From positions 1-64,000 of the forward strand of contig CAWDHW010000011.1 in assembly GCA_963802205.1 (NCBI GenBank): DNA of 64,000 nucleotides, in the 5' to 3' direction. Source of the DNA: DYRB01 sp963802205 (GTDB taxonomy: Bacteria > Pseudomonadota > Gammaproteobacteria > Chromatiales > Chromatiaceae). Below are positions 8,203 through 16,353 of this stretch, piece by piece. A model generated the notes under the pieces. The model was not told the origin of the DNA. It saw nothing but the letters and a program-made list of their open reading frames with translations, and made no database searches. Made by a program: the position numbers and the translations under genes. Each line of letters opens with the position of its first letter. The first letter of the stretch is position 1.

Positions 8203-9384
8203 TTACTCGCCGAGCAGTTCAGCGACGGGCTGCAATGGTTCGACATGTTCGGATATGACCTTGATGATGACCGTTATCGGAATGCTGAGTAACATGCCCC
8301 AGACACCCCAAAGCCAACCCCAGAATAGCAGAGATATAAAGATGGCCGCGGAATTCATTGCGGCGATGCGACCGGTCATCCAGGTGGTTATAAAGGTGCC
8401 GACGATGATGGCGATCCCAAGCCCTGCGCCAGAGACCAACAGGGCCATGGCAAACGAATCGAATTGCATAAACGCGACCATACCGGTGCCGATGGCAGTG
8501 AGCCCAGGGCCCAAGTAAGGAATGACATGCAGCAAGCCTGCGGCGACGGCCCAGGCCCCAGCGCTTTCCAGGCCGATCCAGCGGAACACCAACCAGGCAA
8601 GGAGCGCGACGAGCACGTTGGTCGTCAACAGAAGGAGCATGTAGCGTTGGATGGAACGGTTGATATCACTGAGGATCTGTACGGTGATCTTCTTGCTCGC
8701 GAACGAGGGTCCGGTGAGTCGGACCAGCTTTCGTTTGAGGGTGTCACCCGACAGCAAGAGAAAGAAGACCAGGAACAGCACCATGGTTGCCTGAACAATG
8801 TACCCCAAGGCCCCCATGGAGCCCGCCCAGAGGAAGTTTCCGGTCCTGAATGTAGACGGATCGTCGATGACGACGCGGGTCGCCGGTTTTATTGGCGTAG
8901 ACGGAATCCCAGTGGCATGGCTTGCCGCTTGCTCAAGCTGGTTCGCCGCGCTTTGTACCTTCTGCATTGCACCAAGATGGCCCTCTCCCAGTTTGGCCAG
9001 CCCCCTGGACAACTGATTCGCGGCCTCTGGCAATTGCTCGACGATCGCCTGCATCTGTCCGCGCAAGGAGTAGGTTCCGAACACAAGGGCACAGACGACA
9101 GCAAGCATGACCAGGCTGGCGCCGACGGCTCGGGGGACCTTGAACAGTTCCAGCCAAACAATGAGCGGACTCAGCGTATAGGCAAGGAGAATCCCAATCA
9201 ATAAAGGGATCAGGAATCCTTGTGCCCATTCCAGCGCGACGACGACGGCTATCGTCGCCAAGATGGTCAGCGCCAGACAGCGCGTATTCGCGGGGATGTG
9301 GAACCTTGACTGGAGGGTCGTCGCGCCGAATGTTGCGGGGGTCGGGCGTTGGGGGCTCGCGGTAGGTTCGGATTCAGAGGGCAT
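8203..9384 (-). CDS. AI-2E family transporter (PerM-like permease)
   Basis: A 393 aa protein with a hydrophobic N-terminal pair of helices, a long soluble or coiled central segment (residues about 105-185) and a cluster of C-terminal helices including the conserved pattern PYLGPGLTAIGT. This is the layout of the AI-2E (PerM/YdiK) family, whose members export small molecules or act as cation/proton antiporters. Which substrate applies here cannot be told. The start at 9384 precedes 30 polar residues before the first helix. It lies downstream of the Hsp20-like, BON and sll1863-type genes on the same strand. Confidence 0.88.
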   Translation of the reverse strand: MPSESEPTASPQRPTPATFGATTLQSRFHIPANTRCLALTILATIAVVVALEWAQGFLIPLLIGILLAYTLSPLIVWLELFKVPRAVGASLVMLAVVCALVFGTYSLRGQMQAIVEQLPEAANQLSRGLAKLGEGHLGAMQKVQSAANQLEQAASHATGIPSTPIKPATRVVIDDPSTFRTGNFLWAGSMGALGYIVQATMVLFLVFFLLLSGDTLKRKLVRLTGPSFASKKITVQILSDINRSIQRYMLLLLTTNVLVALLAWLVFRWIGLESAGAWAVAAGLLHVIPYLGPGLTAIGTGMVAFMQFDSFAMALLVSGAGLGIAIIVGTFITTWMTGRIAAMNSAAIFISLLFWGWLWGVWGMLLSIPITVIIKVISEHVEPLQPVAELLGE

Positions 9385-9458
9385 GATGGTGAGTTACAGT
9401 TGCTATCCTTGGGCCCGCTGACACTCTGCCATCCGGGTGGCGGGGCGCCGTCATCTCC

Positions 9459-10025
9459 TTAGCGACCCCGGGGGATGAAGATCTCCACCACCCCGTTGCC
9501 GCGTTGCATCTGCATCGCCGCGACATTGGCATCTGCCGGCAGGGAGATCGACTGGTTCGACCAGCCAGACTGGTGCATCTGCATCGCGTTGCCTCCGCCG
9601 GTCGCGGAGGACTGGCTGCGGATCACCAGGAGGCCACCTTGGACACTGATGTCGACGATGGGTACCCCCGGCTGTCCTGTGTGCACACGGATCTGGTAAC
9701 CAGCGGGGACCTCGTTCTGCTGGACATAGAGGCCGCCCATCGGCATGGCCGCCGACCACAGGGCCGGTGGCCCATAGGCCAGGTTCGGATACTGCCAGAA
9801 CTGTGGTGCACCCAAGCCGGTGAGTGGGGCCAGGAAGTCCCAGAGTGCCGACAGGTTTGGCCCGTAGTTCGGGACCCAGGGGCTGGCCGGATAGGCCCCC
9901 ATCCCCGTTGTGGGTCCGTACGGGATGTTCTGGGAGTACGTTTGCCACCAAGCGGCGGCAGGTGCGGCCTGGAGGGAAAGCCCGAGGCCCAAGGCCAGAA
10001 GGGTCGTCGTTTGCCATTTGTTCAC
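9459..10025 (-). CDS. Exported protein with an Hsp20-like C-terminal half
   Basis: A 188 aa protein. Residues 1-25 form a clear signal peptide (ALGLGLSLQAAPAAA then WW). Residues 26-100 are rich in Pro, Tyr, Trp and Asn. From about residue 103 the pattern is that of an alpha-crystallin domain: VPIVDISVQGGLLVIRSQSS, then QSISLPADANVAAMQMQ and NGVVEIFIPR, matching the beta-strand order and the final G-V-(L)-x-(V/I)-x-(I/L)-P of small heat-shock proteins. No IxI tail is present. If exported, it would be a periplasmic sHSP-like chaperone or adhesin. The Hsp20 assignment is by pattern only. Confidence 0.6.
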   Translation of the reverse strand: MNKWQTTTLLALGLGLSLQAAPAAAWWQTYSQNIPYGPTTGMGAYPASPWVPNYGPNLSALWDFLAPLTGLGAPQFWQYPNLAYGPPALWSAAMPMGGLYVQQNEVPAGYQIRVHTGQPGVPIVDISVQGGLLVIRSQSSATGGGNAMQMHQSGWSNQSISLPADANVAAMQMQRGNGVVEIFIPRGR

Positions 10026-10076
10026 AGTGCATTCTCCGGTCAGATGGATAGGATCTTTACTGCACAGCGTCCAGGT

Positions 10077-10388
10077 TTATTTGCGCCGCATGGCATTTTT
10101 GACCGAGGTCACGCCAGGGATGCCGCGCGCAATCTGAACCGCCTTGTCGATGTTCCTTTGGGAGCCGACAAAGCCGCTCAACTGAACAACGCCTTTGAAG
10201 GTTTCAACGTTGACCTCAGCCGATTTCAGGGCAGGCTCGCTGAACAGAGCCGCCTTGACCCTTGTCGTAATGACGGTATCGTCCACATATTCCCCGGTTC
10301 CTTCCTGGGTCGCCGTGGAGGCGCACCCCAGGAGGGAGGCGAACAACAGGATGGAGAAAGCCACCGCGAAGCGATTGAACAATCTCAT
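10077..10388 (-). CDS. BON domain lipoprotein
   Basis: A 103 aa protein. A signal peptide ends in the lipobox LLGCAS (Cys22). The rest is one BON domain: DDTVITTRVKAALFSEPALK, then VNVETFKGVVQLSGFVGSQ and a terminal IPGVTSVKNAM, with the conserved G-x-V-x-L-x-G-x-V core. BON proteins (OsmY, DolP relatives) bind phospholipid at the envelope and are often osmotically or stationary-phase induced. It is followed by the Hsp20-like gene 51 bp downstream and preceded by the sll1863-type gene 59 bp upstream, so the three probably form one transcript. Confidence 0.9.
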   Translation of the reverse strand: MRLFNRFAVAFSILLFASLLGCASTATQEGTGEYVDDTVITTRVKAALFSEPALKSAEVNVETFKGVVQLSGFVGSQRNIDKAVQIARGIPGVTSVKNAMRRK

Positions 10389-10447
10389 GGTGATACTCCG
10401 GTTGGCGGATCGGTTGTATGGATCGGTGTGGGGTGGCCCGTTTCAGA

Positions 10448-10735
10448 TCAGTTGAAGTGCGATTTGAACTGATGCACCGAGTCCTTGAAAGCGGCCCAAA
10501 CGGTGTCTGTGTCCGCTTTGAGCTGCATCCAAGACTCCTCGGTCGCGGCCTTGATCGCTTCCAACTGCTTCTCGCCCTCCAGGCGCTTGGCGTGCAGGGC
10601 GCGGAGCTGTTCCTGATACTTCTCCTTGGCGTCCTCCTTGGTTTGATGCGCCCTGGCCTCCAGGACCGCCATTTGAGCGTTCCACTCATCCAGCCGCTGT
10701 TTCATTGCTGCGACGTACTCGTCTCTTGTGGACAT
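10448..10735 (-). CDS. sll1863-type stress response protein
   Basis: A 95 aa, entirely helical and highly charged protein with no signal peptide or membrane helix. The opening STRDEYVAAMKQRLDEWNAQ and the closing run of Trp, Lys and Phe (VWAAFKDSVHQFKSHFN) match my recollection of the sll1863 family. Heptads run from about residue 8 to 70, indicating a coiled coil. Function unknown; relatives are induced by stress. First gene of a probable transcript with the BON and Hsp20-like genes. Confidence 0.75.
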   Translation of the reverse strand: MSTRDEYVAAMKQRLDEWNAQMAVLEARAHQTKEDAKEKYQEQLRALHAKRLEGEKQLEAIKAATEESWMQLKADTDTVWAAFKDSVHQFKSHFN

Positions 10736-10944
10736 GGGACATGGCTCCTATCTTAGGATGGACAAACCGGCGATTGCCGGAACTGGGTTGCGCCTCCGTA
10801 GTAGCGCAAGGGTCTCGGAAGTCGCTACCTCCCCCCCGTTAAGCCCTGATATGGGATCCAGGGCTCCGAACGCACTGAGTACGAAGGGGTCTCGCGACGA
10901 AGTGCAGCTTGGACGGCCGGACTTCGCAAATCAGTCGAGTGCTG

Positions 10945-11550
10945 TCAATGCCAGCGGAAGTCCAGCCGAGACTGTCCAGTACCTCCGATGTGCGCCGTCT
11001 GACGCGGGGGCTCCTGCAGACCTTGACCGGGCGTGCTGACGTCCACGATGTAGTCGCCTGCCGGCAGTTGGGTGAAGAACCATGGACCTCGGGACTCGGC
11101 GGTCAGGACGGTCCCCCCATGGGCATCCAGAATATGCACTCGCACCGCTGAAAGGTACTCGCCACTACCCTGCTTGGCGAAGAGTAGACGCAGGTTGTAT
11201 TGGTTGGACAGGGCATCGAGCTCGGCACGTTCATCGTCGCCCACGCCGCCCGATACGTAGCGAATGCCTTGCTCGCTGACGATGGGCACCAGATTTTCCG
11301 GGCTCGAAGTAACCGGCCTGGCCCCTGCGTCTGGGGATGGTGACGGCGACGCCATCGTCTCCGGACCTGCCGGGGAGCGAGGGAGCGGTGAAATAGCCCA
11401 TTCCCCAGACGCGGATGCCGGTTCCTGGTGTCCGGGTCGCGAATCGGCAGGGGCGGCTGGCTGTGCGTTCTGGGCGCCGGCCGACTGCAACACAACCCCG
11501 CCCAGCATCAGCGTCACGGCCATGAAGGTCAGCTTATGTACGGTTGTCAT
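10945..11550 (-). CDS. Exported protein with carboxypeptidase-regulatory-like C terminus
   Basis: A 201 aa protein with a signal peptide (cleavage near residue 26, SAGAQ-NAQ), a Pro/Ser-rich linker to about residue 85 and a folded C-terminal half. The last 70 residues (EYLSAVRVHILDAHGGTVLT, then PWFFTQLPAGDYIVDVS) have the pattern of a carboxypeptidase regulatory-like or Ig-fold domain, in which a polar strand pair is followed by LPAGxYxV. No enzymatic motif is visible. It lies between two groups of stress genes on the same strand, 108 bp downstream of a small membrane protein. Confidence 0.7.
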   Translation of the reverse strand: MTTVHKLTFMAVTLMLGGVVLQSAGAQNAQPAAPADSRPGHQEPASASGEWAISPLPRSPAGPETMASPSPSPDAGARPVTSSPENLVPIVSEQGIRYVSGGVGDDERAELDALSNQYNLRLLFAKQGSGEYLSAVRVHILDAHGGTVLTAESRGPWFFTQLPAGDYIVDVSTPGQGLQEPPRQTAHIGGTGQSRLDFRWH

Positions 11551-11658
11551 TTTGAGAGTCTCTCAGTTTGGTTGATGAGGGCCGCAAGGCGGTCTCTCGC
11601 CGAGACGCGGACTGCCGTTGCGTAAGGGGAAGGTCCCGGGTTTCCCGAGGTGCGGGTA

Positions 11659-11877
11659 CTAGCTGCCCTTGGGTATAAACAGCAGCAGCGCGCCTGCGGC
11701 GATCGCTGCCACGCCAACCCAGACCGGCACGTTGACCGTCTCCCGGTCGCTGACCGTCAGTTCGAGGGGGCCTACTTTGGCTTGTTGGGTTTCCTTGGTG
11801 TAGGTAAAGCTGCCATAGGCCAGCCCCAATGCACCGGCGATGATCAGCGCGATGGCGGCGATCTTGATTGCGTTCAT
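11659..11877 (-). CDS. 72 aa two-helix membrane protein
   Basis: MNAIKIAAIALIIAGALGLA begins a first membrane helix; a soluble loop (SFTYTKETQQAKVGPLELTV) follows, then a second helix ending in a basic tail. The start at 11877 has GGGAGAAAG just upstream; the five-codon longer version was rejected. The loop with KxGPLEL between two helices recurs in small proteobacterial membrane proteins I have seen unnamed (DUF3185-like at best). The function is unknown. Confidence 0.75.
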   Translation of the reverse strand: MNAIKIAAIALIIAGALGLAYGSFTYTKETQQAKVGPLELTVSDRETVNVPVWVGVAAIAAGALLLFIPKGS

Positions 11878-11895
11878 TTTGCTTTCTCCCACAGA

Positions 11896-11994
11896 TTATT
11901 GATGGATCGGCTTTCCAACATGGACAGACGACATGAGCCCCAAGACCCCGAAGACGGGTAGCAGCCACAAGACTCCGGCGATATCGACGACCAT
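11896..11994 (-). pseudogene. Truncated duplicate of the Thivi_2564-like gene
   Basis: A 32-codon frame reading MVVDIAGVLWLLPVFGVLGL then MSSVHVGKPIHQ. It closely follows the C-terminal half of the protein encoded at 12296-12487 (VVVIAVVLWLLQAFGVLGSL then NSVQIGR), but the first membrane helix is missing and a stop codon sits two codons upstream of the ATG. Best read as the remnant of a tandem duplication; a functional microprotein cannot be excluded. Confidence 0.5.
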
Positions 11995-12153
11995 GTGTCA
12001 GCACCTTCAGAGTCTTCTCGATTGTGGCCCTTCCATCGCCAGGCTTCAGTTTCAGCAGGGCACCGGATGGTGTCTGGGCGCAGACGCATGTTCACTAGCA
12101 CACAGAGCGCCAAACGACAGGTCAAAAACTACGCCGATTTTCTCTGGATGTCT

Positions 12154-12167
12154 GTACGCCGTCGCAC
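12154..12167. promoter_or_regulatory. Copy 3 of the island palindromic motif
   Basis: GTACGCCGTCGCAC, preceded by GTCT like copies 2 and 4. The left half-site is identical to copy 2, the right half-site is degenerate. It lies about 160 bp upstream of the truncated duplicate and about 280 bp upstream of the 72 aa membrane protein on the minus strand. Confidence 0.4.
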
Positions 12168-12295
12168 ACGGGTCGGCGGGTGGTGAAATTGGCCACAGCT
12201 ACAGCCTGATGATAGGAGAGGGATCATTGGATGGTCACAGAACTCATCACCTATGCCCATCCATAGATCCCTGGCCTTACCTCTCCTGACAGAAG

Positions 12296-12487
12296 TCAGC
12301 GGCCGATCTGAACGCTGTTCAGCGATCCCAGCACTCCAAACGCTTGCAGCAGCCAAAGCACGACCGCAATGACGACTACGATATTCAGGATGTTCTTGAT
12401 CTTCCCATCCATTGGGATATAAGCGTTGACGAGCCAAAGCAGCACGCCGACGACGATCAAGACGACGACTAGGTTAATGAGTGGCAT
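12296..12487 (-). CDS. Thivi_2564-like small membrane protein
   Basis: A 63 aa protein, MPLINLVVVLIVVGVLLWLV then NAYIPMDGKIKNILNIVVVI and a second helix ending FGVLGSLNSVQIGR. Two hydrophobic helices flank the motif YIPMDGKIKxILN, which I recognise as the signature of the Thivi_2564 family (named from Thiocystis violascens). AGGAGAAAG lies upstream of the ATG at 12487; the longer frame is rejected. The function is unknown. A partial duplicate lies downstream at 11896. Confidence 0.85.
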   Translation of the reverse strand: MPLINLVVVLIVVGVLLWLVNAYIPMDGKIKNILNIVVVIAVVLWLLQAFGVLGSLNSVQIGR

Positions 12488-12645
12488 GGGCTTTCTCCTG
12501 TTACCTTTCGATGTGTTTGCGAGGGACAGTTCGCATCGTTTCCATGCGACTCGATCCCTCATCATTGCTGCCGCGGGTATCAGCCCCTGCGACCGGGCGT
12601 AACGGACAACTGAGGACAGACAGCCACAACGCGGCCGTTCATGTT

Positions 12646-13212
12646 TCAACGTTTGATTCGGGAAATTTTCGTTCCTTCGATGCTGACGCCAGCCATCAAT
12701 CCTTGTTGACTGAAAATGAATGCGTAGGCGTCATCCTTCAGCGAAGAGGTCGAAAGATTCTTTGCAACCCCCTCGTCAACCACAACAACGGTTGGACCCA
12801 CGCCAATTTCCCACCCCTTCGTCTCTTCGATATAGCGCACGGCGTCATCTGTCATCAGAAATACCGCATAGCCGTAGGACTGGGCACCGATCTGCAGGCC
12901 CCAGGAACCGGTGACGGAGTTGTAATAGTCGATGACTTTCGAGCCCCTTAGCAACTCGCCTTCGCCATAGCCACCGCCGAACACGAGGCCAGCCTTCACA
13001 ATATTCGGGAAGACGAGCACAGCCTTGGCGGTGCGCGAAAGGGTCTCGGCAAGAGGTTCAGTCTTGTAGAGCGTCTGCAAAGCCTGCTTGGAATCCTTAT
13101 CCAAATCCTCGTGGGTTGCTGCGCCTGCCGGATTCATCACACTCATTGAGACAAGTGATGCTGTCGCGAGCATGAGTGCGGGGAGGTTACGTCGTATGCT
13201 GTACATCTTCAT
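12646..13212 (-). CDS. SYLF domain lipid-binding protein
   Basis: A 188 aa protein with a signal peptide (residues 1-31, ending NPAGAA). The mature part is a SYLF/Ysc84-type domain: AKAVLVFPNIVKAGLVFGGG, then GEGELLRG, YYNSVTGSWGLQIGAQSYGY and a closing FSQQGLMAGVSIEGTKI. SYLF proteins bind phosphoinositides in eukaryotes; bacterial exported forms are uncharacterised but common in envelope stress loci. A motif copy lies about 200 bp upstream at 13414. Confidence 0.92.
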   Translation of the reverse strand: MKMYSIRRNLPALMLATASLVSMSVMNPAGAATHEDLDKDSKQALQTLYKTEPLAETLSRTAKAVLVFPNIVKAGLVFGGGYGEGELLRGSKVIDYYNSVTGSWGLQIGAQSYGYAVFLMTDDAVRYIEETKGWEIGVGPTVVVVDEGVAKNLSTSSLKDDAYAFIFSQQGLMAGVSIEGTKISRIKR

Positions 13213-13413
13213 GTTCCTTCCAGTTTAGGGTGTTGTTCAAAACCGATTGGCGACATCCCCAATCGAGCATCCGGTTTCGCTGGGACCCGTCCTTACTTAG
13301 GCATCTTGCGCAACGATAGGCGCAAGGAAAGCGACTGTGGGGGACAGCCTGGACGGGTTTCATGGAGCCTCCGGATACGTTTAAAAGGTTAGTCCCATGG
13401 ACAAACGCAGTCT

Positions 13414-13427
13414 GTACGGTGGTGCAC
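13414..13427. promoter_or_regulatory. Copy 4 of the island palindromic motif
   Basis: GTACGG-TG-GTGCAC, preceded by GTCT and followed by ATAG. It keeps the dyad spacing and the GTAC core of copy 2. It lies about 200 bp upstream of the SYLF gene. Confidence 0.4.
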
Positions 13428-13924
13428 ATAGGCCGTCATGGTTCCACAGCCGAACACGTCGGGCACCGTCAGAGTTTGGCTCCGGCGAACGGCTTTCTGG
13501 CGTGCGGGGACGGCGATCAGTAGTGCCCAGCTCGCGATCATGGCGCTCAACGAGGGCTGCCGCGGCCAGGTGCTGCAAAATGGGCGCTCTGGAGCACATC
13601 GAGCACGCCGTGGGTGTATAGCGGCGACCCGGCGCTGTGTCCGGCTGATGCGTCTGGGATGGACCCTGGTGGATTTGAGCGTGGGGCTGCCGCTCGAAGC
13701 CGTGCCGTGGTGGGCCGGCTACATCCTCGCCAAGAAGCCCTTGTCTAACCAGCCCCACGCCTCAAAGAGGTGCTGCGCCTGATCGCCCGTTTGGGCGGCT
13801 GCTCTCGGACGGCAGGCCGACGGTGAGCCCGGCGTGAAGACCATCTGACTCGGTCCTACGGGTTGACAGGGGAACGGCGGCTTTGATGAAATAGTGCCTC
13901 CCTGCATCCCTGAGAGATGTCGAG
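13428..13924. other. Gene-poor stretch before the first Crp/Fnr gene
   Basis: No supported gene. Three overlapping plus-strand frames each contain short protein-like pieces (for example LPLEAVPWWAGYILAKK around 13687-13740), which could be the remains of a decayed gene, but no family can be named. A TTGACA at about 13863-13868 followed 18 bases later by TGAAAT is a possible promoter for the gene at 13925. Confidence 0.35.
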
Positions 13925-14644
13925 TTGACTAGCCTGATCGTCTGCCCGCCGCCGGCAGGAACAAACCATCTTCTTGGCGCCCTGCCTCCGGACGTATGTG
14001 AGCAGCTACGCCCTCACCTGGAATTGGTCCCGATGCGGCTCGGCGACGCCGTTTATGAGTCCGGGTGCGAGTTGAATCATGTCTATTTCCCCACCACGGC
14101 CATCGTGTCCCTGCTGTACGTCATGGCAGACGGCGCTTCCGCCGAGATCGCGATCGTCGGGAATGAGGGGGTCGTTGGCATCGCCCTGTTCCTGGGCGGT
14201 GACACTATGCCGAATCGAGCCGTGGTGCAGAGTGGGGGATTCGCCTATCGACTGAAGGGGCGTGTGTTCAAACAGGAGTTCAACCGGTCCTTGGCGCTGC
14301 AGCGGTTGTTGCTGAAGTACACCTCCGCCCTGCTGACCCAGATGGGTCAGACGGCCGTCTGCAATCGGCATCACTCCGTGGATCAGCAACTCTGTCGCTG
14401 GCTGTTGCTCAGTCTCGATCGGTTGGCTACCAACGAATTGAACATGACCCAGGAGTTGATAGCCAACATGCTGGGGGTAAGGCGCGAGGGCGTGACCGAA
14501 GCGGCCGGAAACTTGCAGCGTGCCGGGCTGATTCATTACAGCCGGGGCCGCATTACCGTGTTGGATCGCGCCGGCCTGGAGGCACGGGTTTGCGAGTGCT
14601 ACGAGGTTGTCAGAAGGGAGTTTCACCGCTTACTCCCCGAGTAG
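13925..14644 (+). CDS. Crp/Fnr family regulator 1
   Basis: A 239 aa protein from a TTG start; no ATG fits the homologous N terminus. Residues about 20-130 are a cNMP-binding-like beta-roll (HVYFPTTAIVSLLYVMADG then VGNEGVVGIALFLGG), lacking the phosphate-binding Arg motif of true cAMP receptors. The C-terminal HTH includes MTQELIANMLGVRREGVTEA, with RREGVTEA as the recognition helix. It converges on a paralogue with a nearly identical recognition helix (RREGITEA), so the two probably read similar DNA sites. This subfamily is common in environmental proteobacteria; its ligand is unknown. Confidence 0.9.
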   Translation: MTSLIVCPPPAGTNHLLGALPPDVCEQLRPHLELVPMRLGDAVYESGCELNHVYFPTTAIVSLLYVMADGASAEIAIVGNEGVVGIALFLGGDTMPNRAVVQSGGFAYRLKGRVFKQEFNRSLALQRLLLKYTSALLTQMGQTAVCNRHHSVDQQLCRWLLLSLDRLATNELNMTQELIANMLGVRREGVTEAAGNLQRAGLIHYSRGRITVLDRAGLEARVCECYEVVRREFHRLLPE

Positions 14645-14736
14645 CGCCTCGGACCTTCCGGGAAGGCACGGCCGAGCACTTTCAGGAGCCCAGCCTGCTG
14701 CCGTCAAGGACCTGGCTCCACACCATTGTGTGCCAG

Positions 14737-15504
14737 CTATGGCCGATTGCCCGTCCCTAATCCAGGCTTCTCATGTGAAACGCCTTGGCGATATTGCACA
14801 TCGGATAGTAACCGCTCCAGTTCCGTCTTGACCACCGCGTAGCACTCGCAGACCCGGGTCTCCAATCCAGCCCGACTGAGTACGGAAATGTGGCCGCGGC
14901 GGTAGCTGATGAACCCGGCGCGCTGCAACTCTCCGGCTGCCTCCGTGATGCCTTCCCGACGCACGCCGAGCATGCTGGAGACCAATTCCTGGGTCATGAT
15001 CAGCTCATTGGTCGGCAACCGATCAAGCGTCACCAATAGCCAGCGGCACAATTGTTGACCCACCGTATGGTGGCGATTACACACGGCCGTCTGTGCCATC
15101 TGGGTCAGCAGCGCCTGGGTGTAGCGCAGCAGGAGTCGCTGGAGCAAGCCGGCACGATCGAACTCCTGCTTCAGTAGGCGTCGATCCAGTCGGTAGGCGT
15201 GTCCGGCGGTCTGTACCACAGCGGAGCTTGGTGTGGTATCCCCGCCCAAGTAGAGCGAAATCCCGACGACGCCTTCATTGCCGACCCCGGCGTTCTCGGC
15301 CGATGCACCAGACTCCATGACATAGTGCAGGGATACGATGGAAGTGGTAGGAAAGTAGGCATGCTGCAACTGTACGCCCGGCTCGTAGAGCATTTGGCCG
15401 AGCAGCAGCGGCACCAGTTCCAAATGCGGCGCGAGACGCTCGAATTCCGCGGTTGGCAGCGCCGCCAGTAGATGATTTTGATTCGGGCTGTGAGGTGATG
15501 TCAT
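14737..15504 (-). CDS. Crp/Fnr family regulator 2
   Basis: A 255 aa paralogue of the gene at 13925, clearly similar along its whole length (AVCNRHHTVGQQLCRWLLVT, MTQELVSSMLGVRREGITEA). The sensor core differs where the first copy reads SAEIAIVGNEG: here it reads SAENAGVGNEG. The C terminus is about 20 residues longer. Start taken at 15504 (MTSPHSPNQ), though MGSS five codons upstream is possible. It lies 27 bp downstream of the response regulator gene and is probably the last gene of a kinase - regulator - Crp/Fnr operon. Confidence 0.88.
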   Translation of the reverse strand: MTSPHSPNQNHLLAALPTAEFERLAPHLELVPLLLGQMLYEPGVQLQHAYFPTTSIVSLHYVMESGASAENAGVGNEGVVGISLYLGGDTTPSSAVVQTAGHAYRLDRRLLKQEFDRAGLLQRLLLRYTQALLTQMAQTAVCNRHHTVGQQLCRWLLVTLDRLPTNELIMTQELVSSMLGVRREGITEAAGELQRAGFISYRRGHISVLSRAGLETRVCECYAVVKTELERLLSDVQYRQGVSHEKPGLGTGNRP

Positions 15505-15531
15505 CGCGGAACTTCCCAATCGTCTGGGCTG

Positions 15532-16353
15532 TTACTTGGCAGTGATCTCAATGCCGATCCCACGGTAACCAATGAAGCGTGAGGAGCGGTTGAACATCGG
15601 CTCTCCGCTCACCTGGAACCTCTGTTGTGTGCCATCGGCATTGACACGGCTGAAGACGAAATCGAGGAAAGGTTGCCTGGCGGCAATGCTGGCCTGGAGC
15701 AACGCCCGCTCTTGCTCATTCCAGCCTGCCAATTGAGTTTCCGCTGAGTCTCCCGCAAAATTGTCGACCCGGATTCCGAGCATGTCGAGAACCGGGCCAG
15801 AAACCTTGGTGAACTTCATATTCTCGTCCTGCTCCCAGTACCAGTCGCTGGCCAGCTCGGTCAGGCTGCGGTAGCGGGCCTCGCTTTCCCGCAATTCGGC
15901 GGTACGCTCTTCCACCGTCTGTTCCAGAACCTTGTTGTAGTCCTCGACCCTCTTATACAGCAACCGCACCTCGAGCATATTGCGGATGCGCGTCTTGACC
16001 TCAACCAGATCGAACGGCTTGCTGATGAAGTCCCTCGCGCCGGCTTGCAGGGCGCGTAGTTTGTGGCCCGGTTGAGCGGTGAGCACGAGCACCGGCAGAT
16101 AGCCGTCGGCTACGTTGGTCTTGAGGCACTCCATGACCTGGAATCCGTCCATGACGGGCATCTGTAGATCCAGCAGGATCAGATCATAGCAGTGCTTTCG
16201 ATGCAGGGCGGGGACTTCCTGCGGATTCATTGTTGAGGCTACGTGCGCGTAACCGGCTTCACTCAGCAGTTGTTCGAGAAGAATCACATTGGACTCCTGA
16301 TCGTCAACGATCAGGATGCGGGCCTGGAGGATGTCGGATTCGGAAAGTATCAT
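15532..16353 (-). CDS. Response regulator with PAS domain
   Basis: A 273 aa protein. Residues about 11-130 are a receiver domain with acidic pair DD at 17-18, phosphoacceptor Asp62 (LLDLQMPVMDG), and the conserved Lys in ISKPFD. A coiled linker (KVLEQTVEERTAELRESEAR) leads into a PAS domain (about 155-270, ending GYRGIGIEITAK). There is no kinase, GGDEF or DNA-binding output, so the phosphorylated receiver probably acts through protein contact. The ATGA overlap with the upstream hybrid kinase shows translational coupling. Confidence 0.9.
   Translation of the reverse strand: MILSESDILQARILIVDDQESNVILLEQLLSEAGYAHVASTMNPQEVPALHRKHCYDLILLDLQMPVMDGFQVMECLKTNVADGYLPVLVLTAQPGHKLRALQAGARDFISKPFDLVEVKTRIRNMLEVRLLYKRVEDYNKVLEQTVEERTAELRESEARYRSLTELASDWYWEQDENMKFTKVSGPVLDMLGIRVDNFAGDSAETQLAGWNEQERALLQASIAARQPFLDFVFSRVNADGTQQRFQVSGEPMFNRSSRFIGYRGIGIEITAK

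Noticed and set aside
13381..13758. Minus-strand 125-codon ORF near 13.5 kb
   Set aside because: No ribosome site, family signal or membrane segment; overlapping frames on the other strand look equally protein-like.
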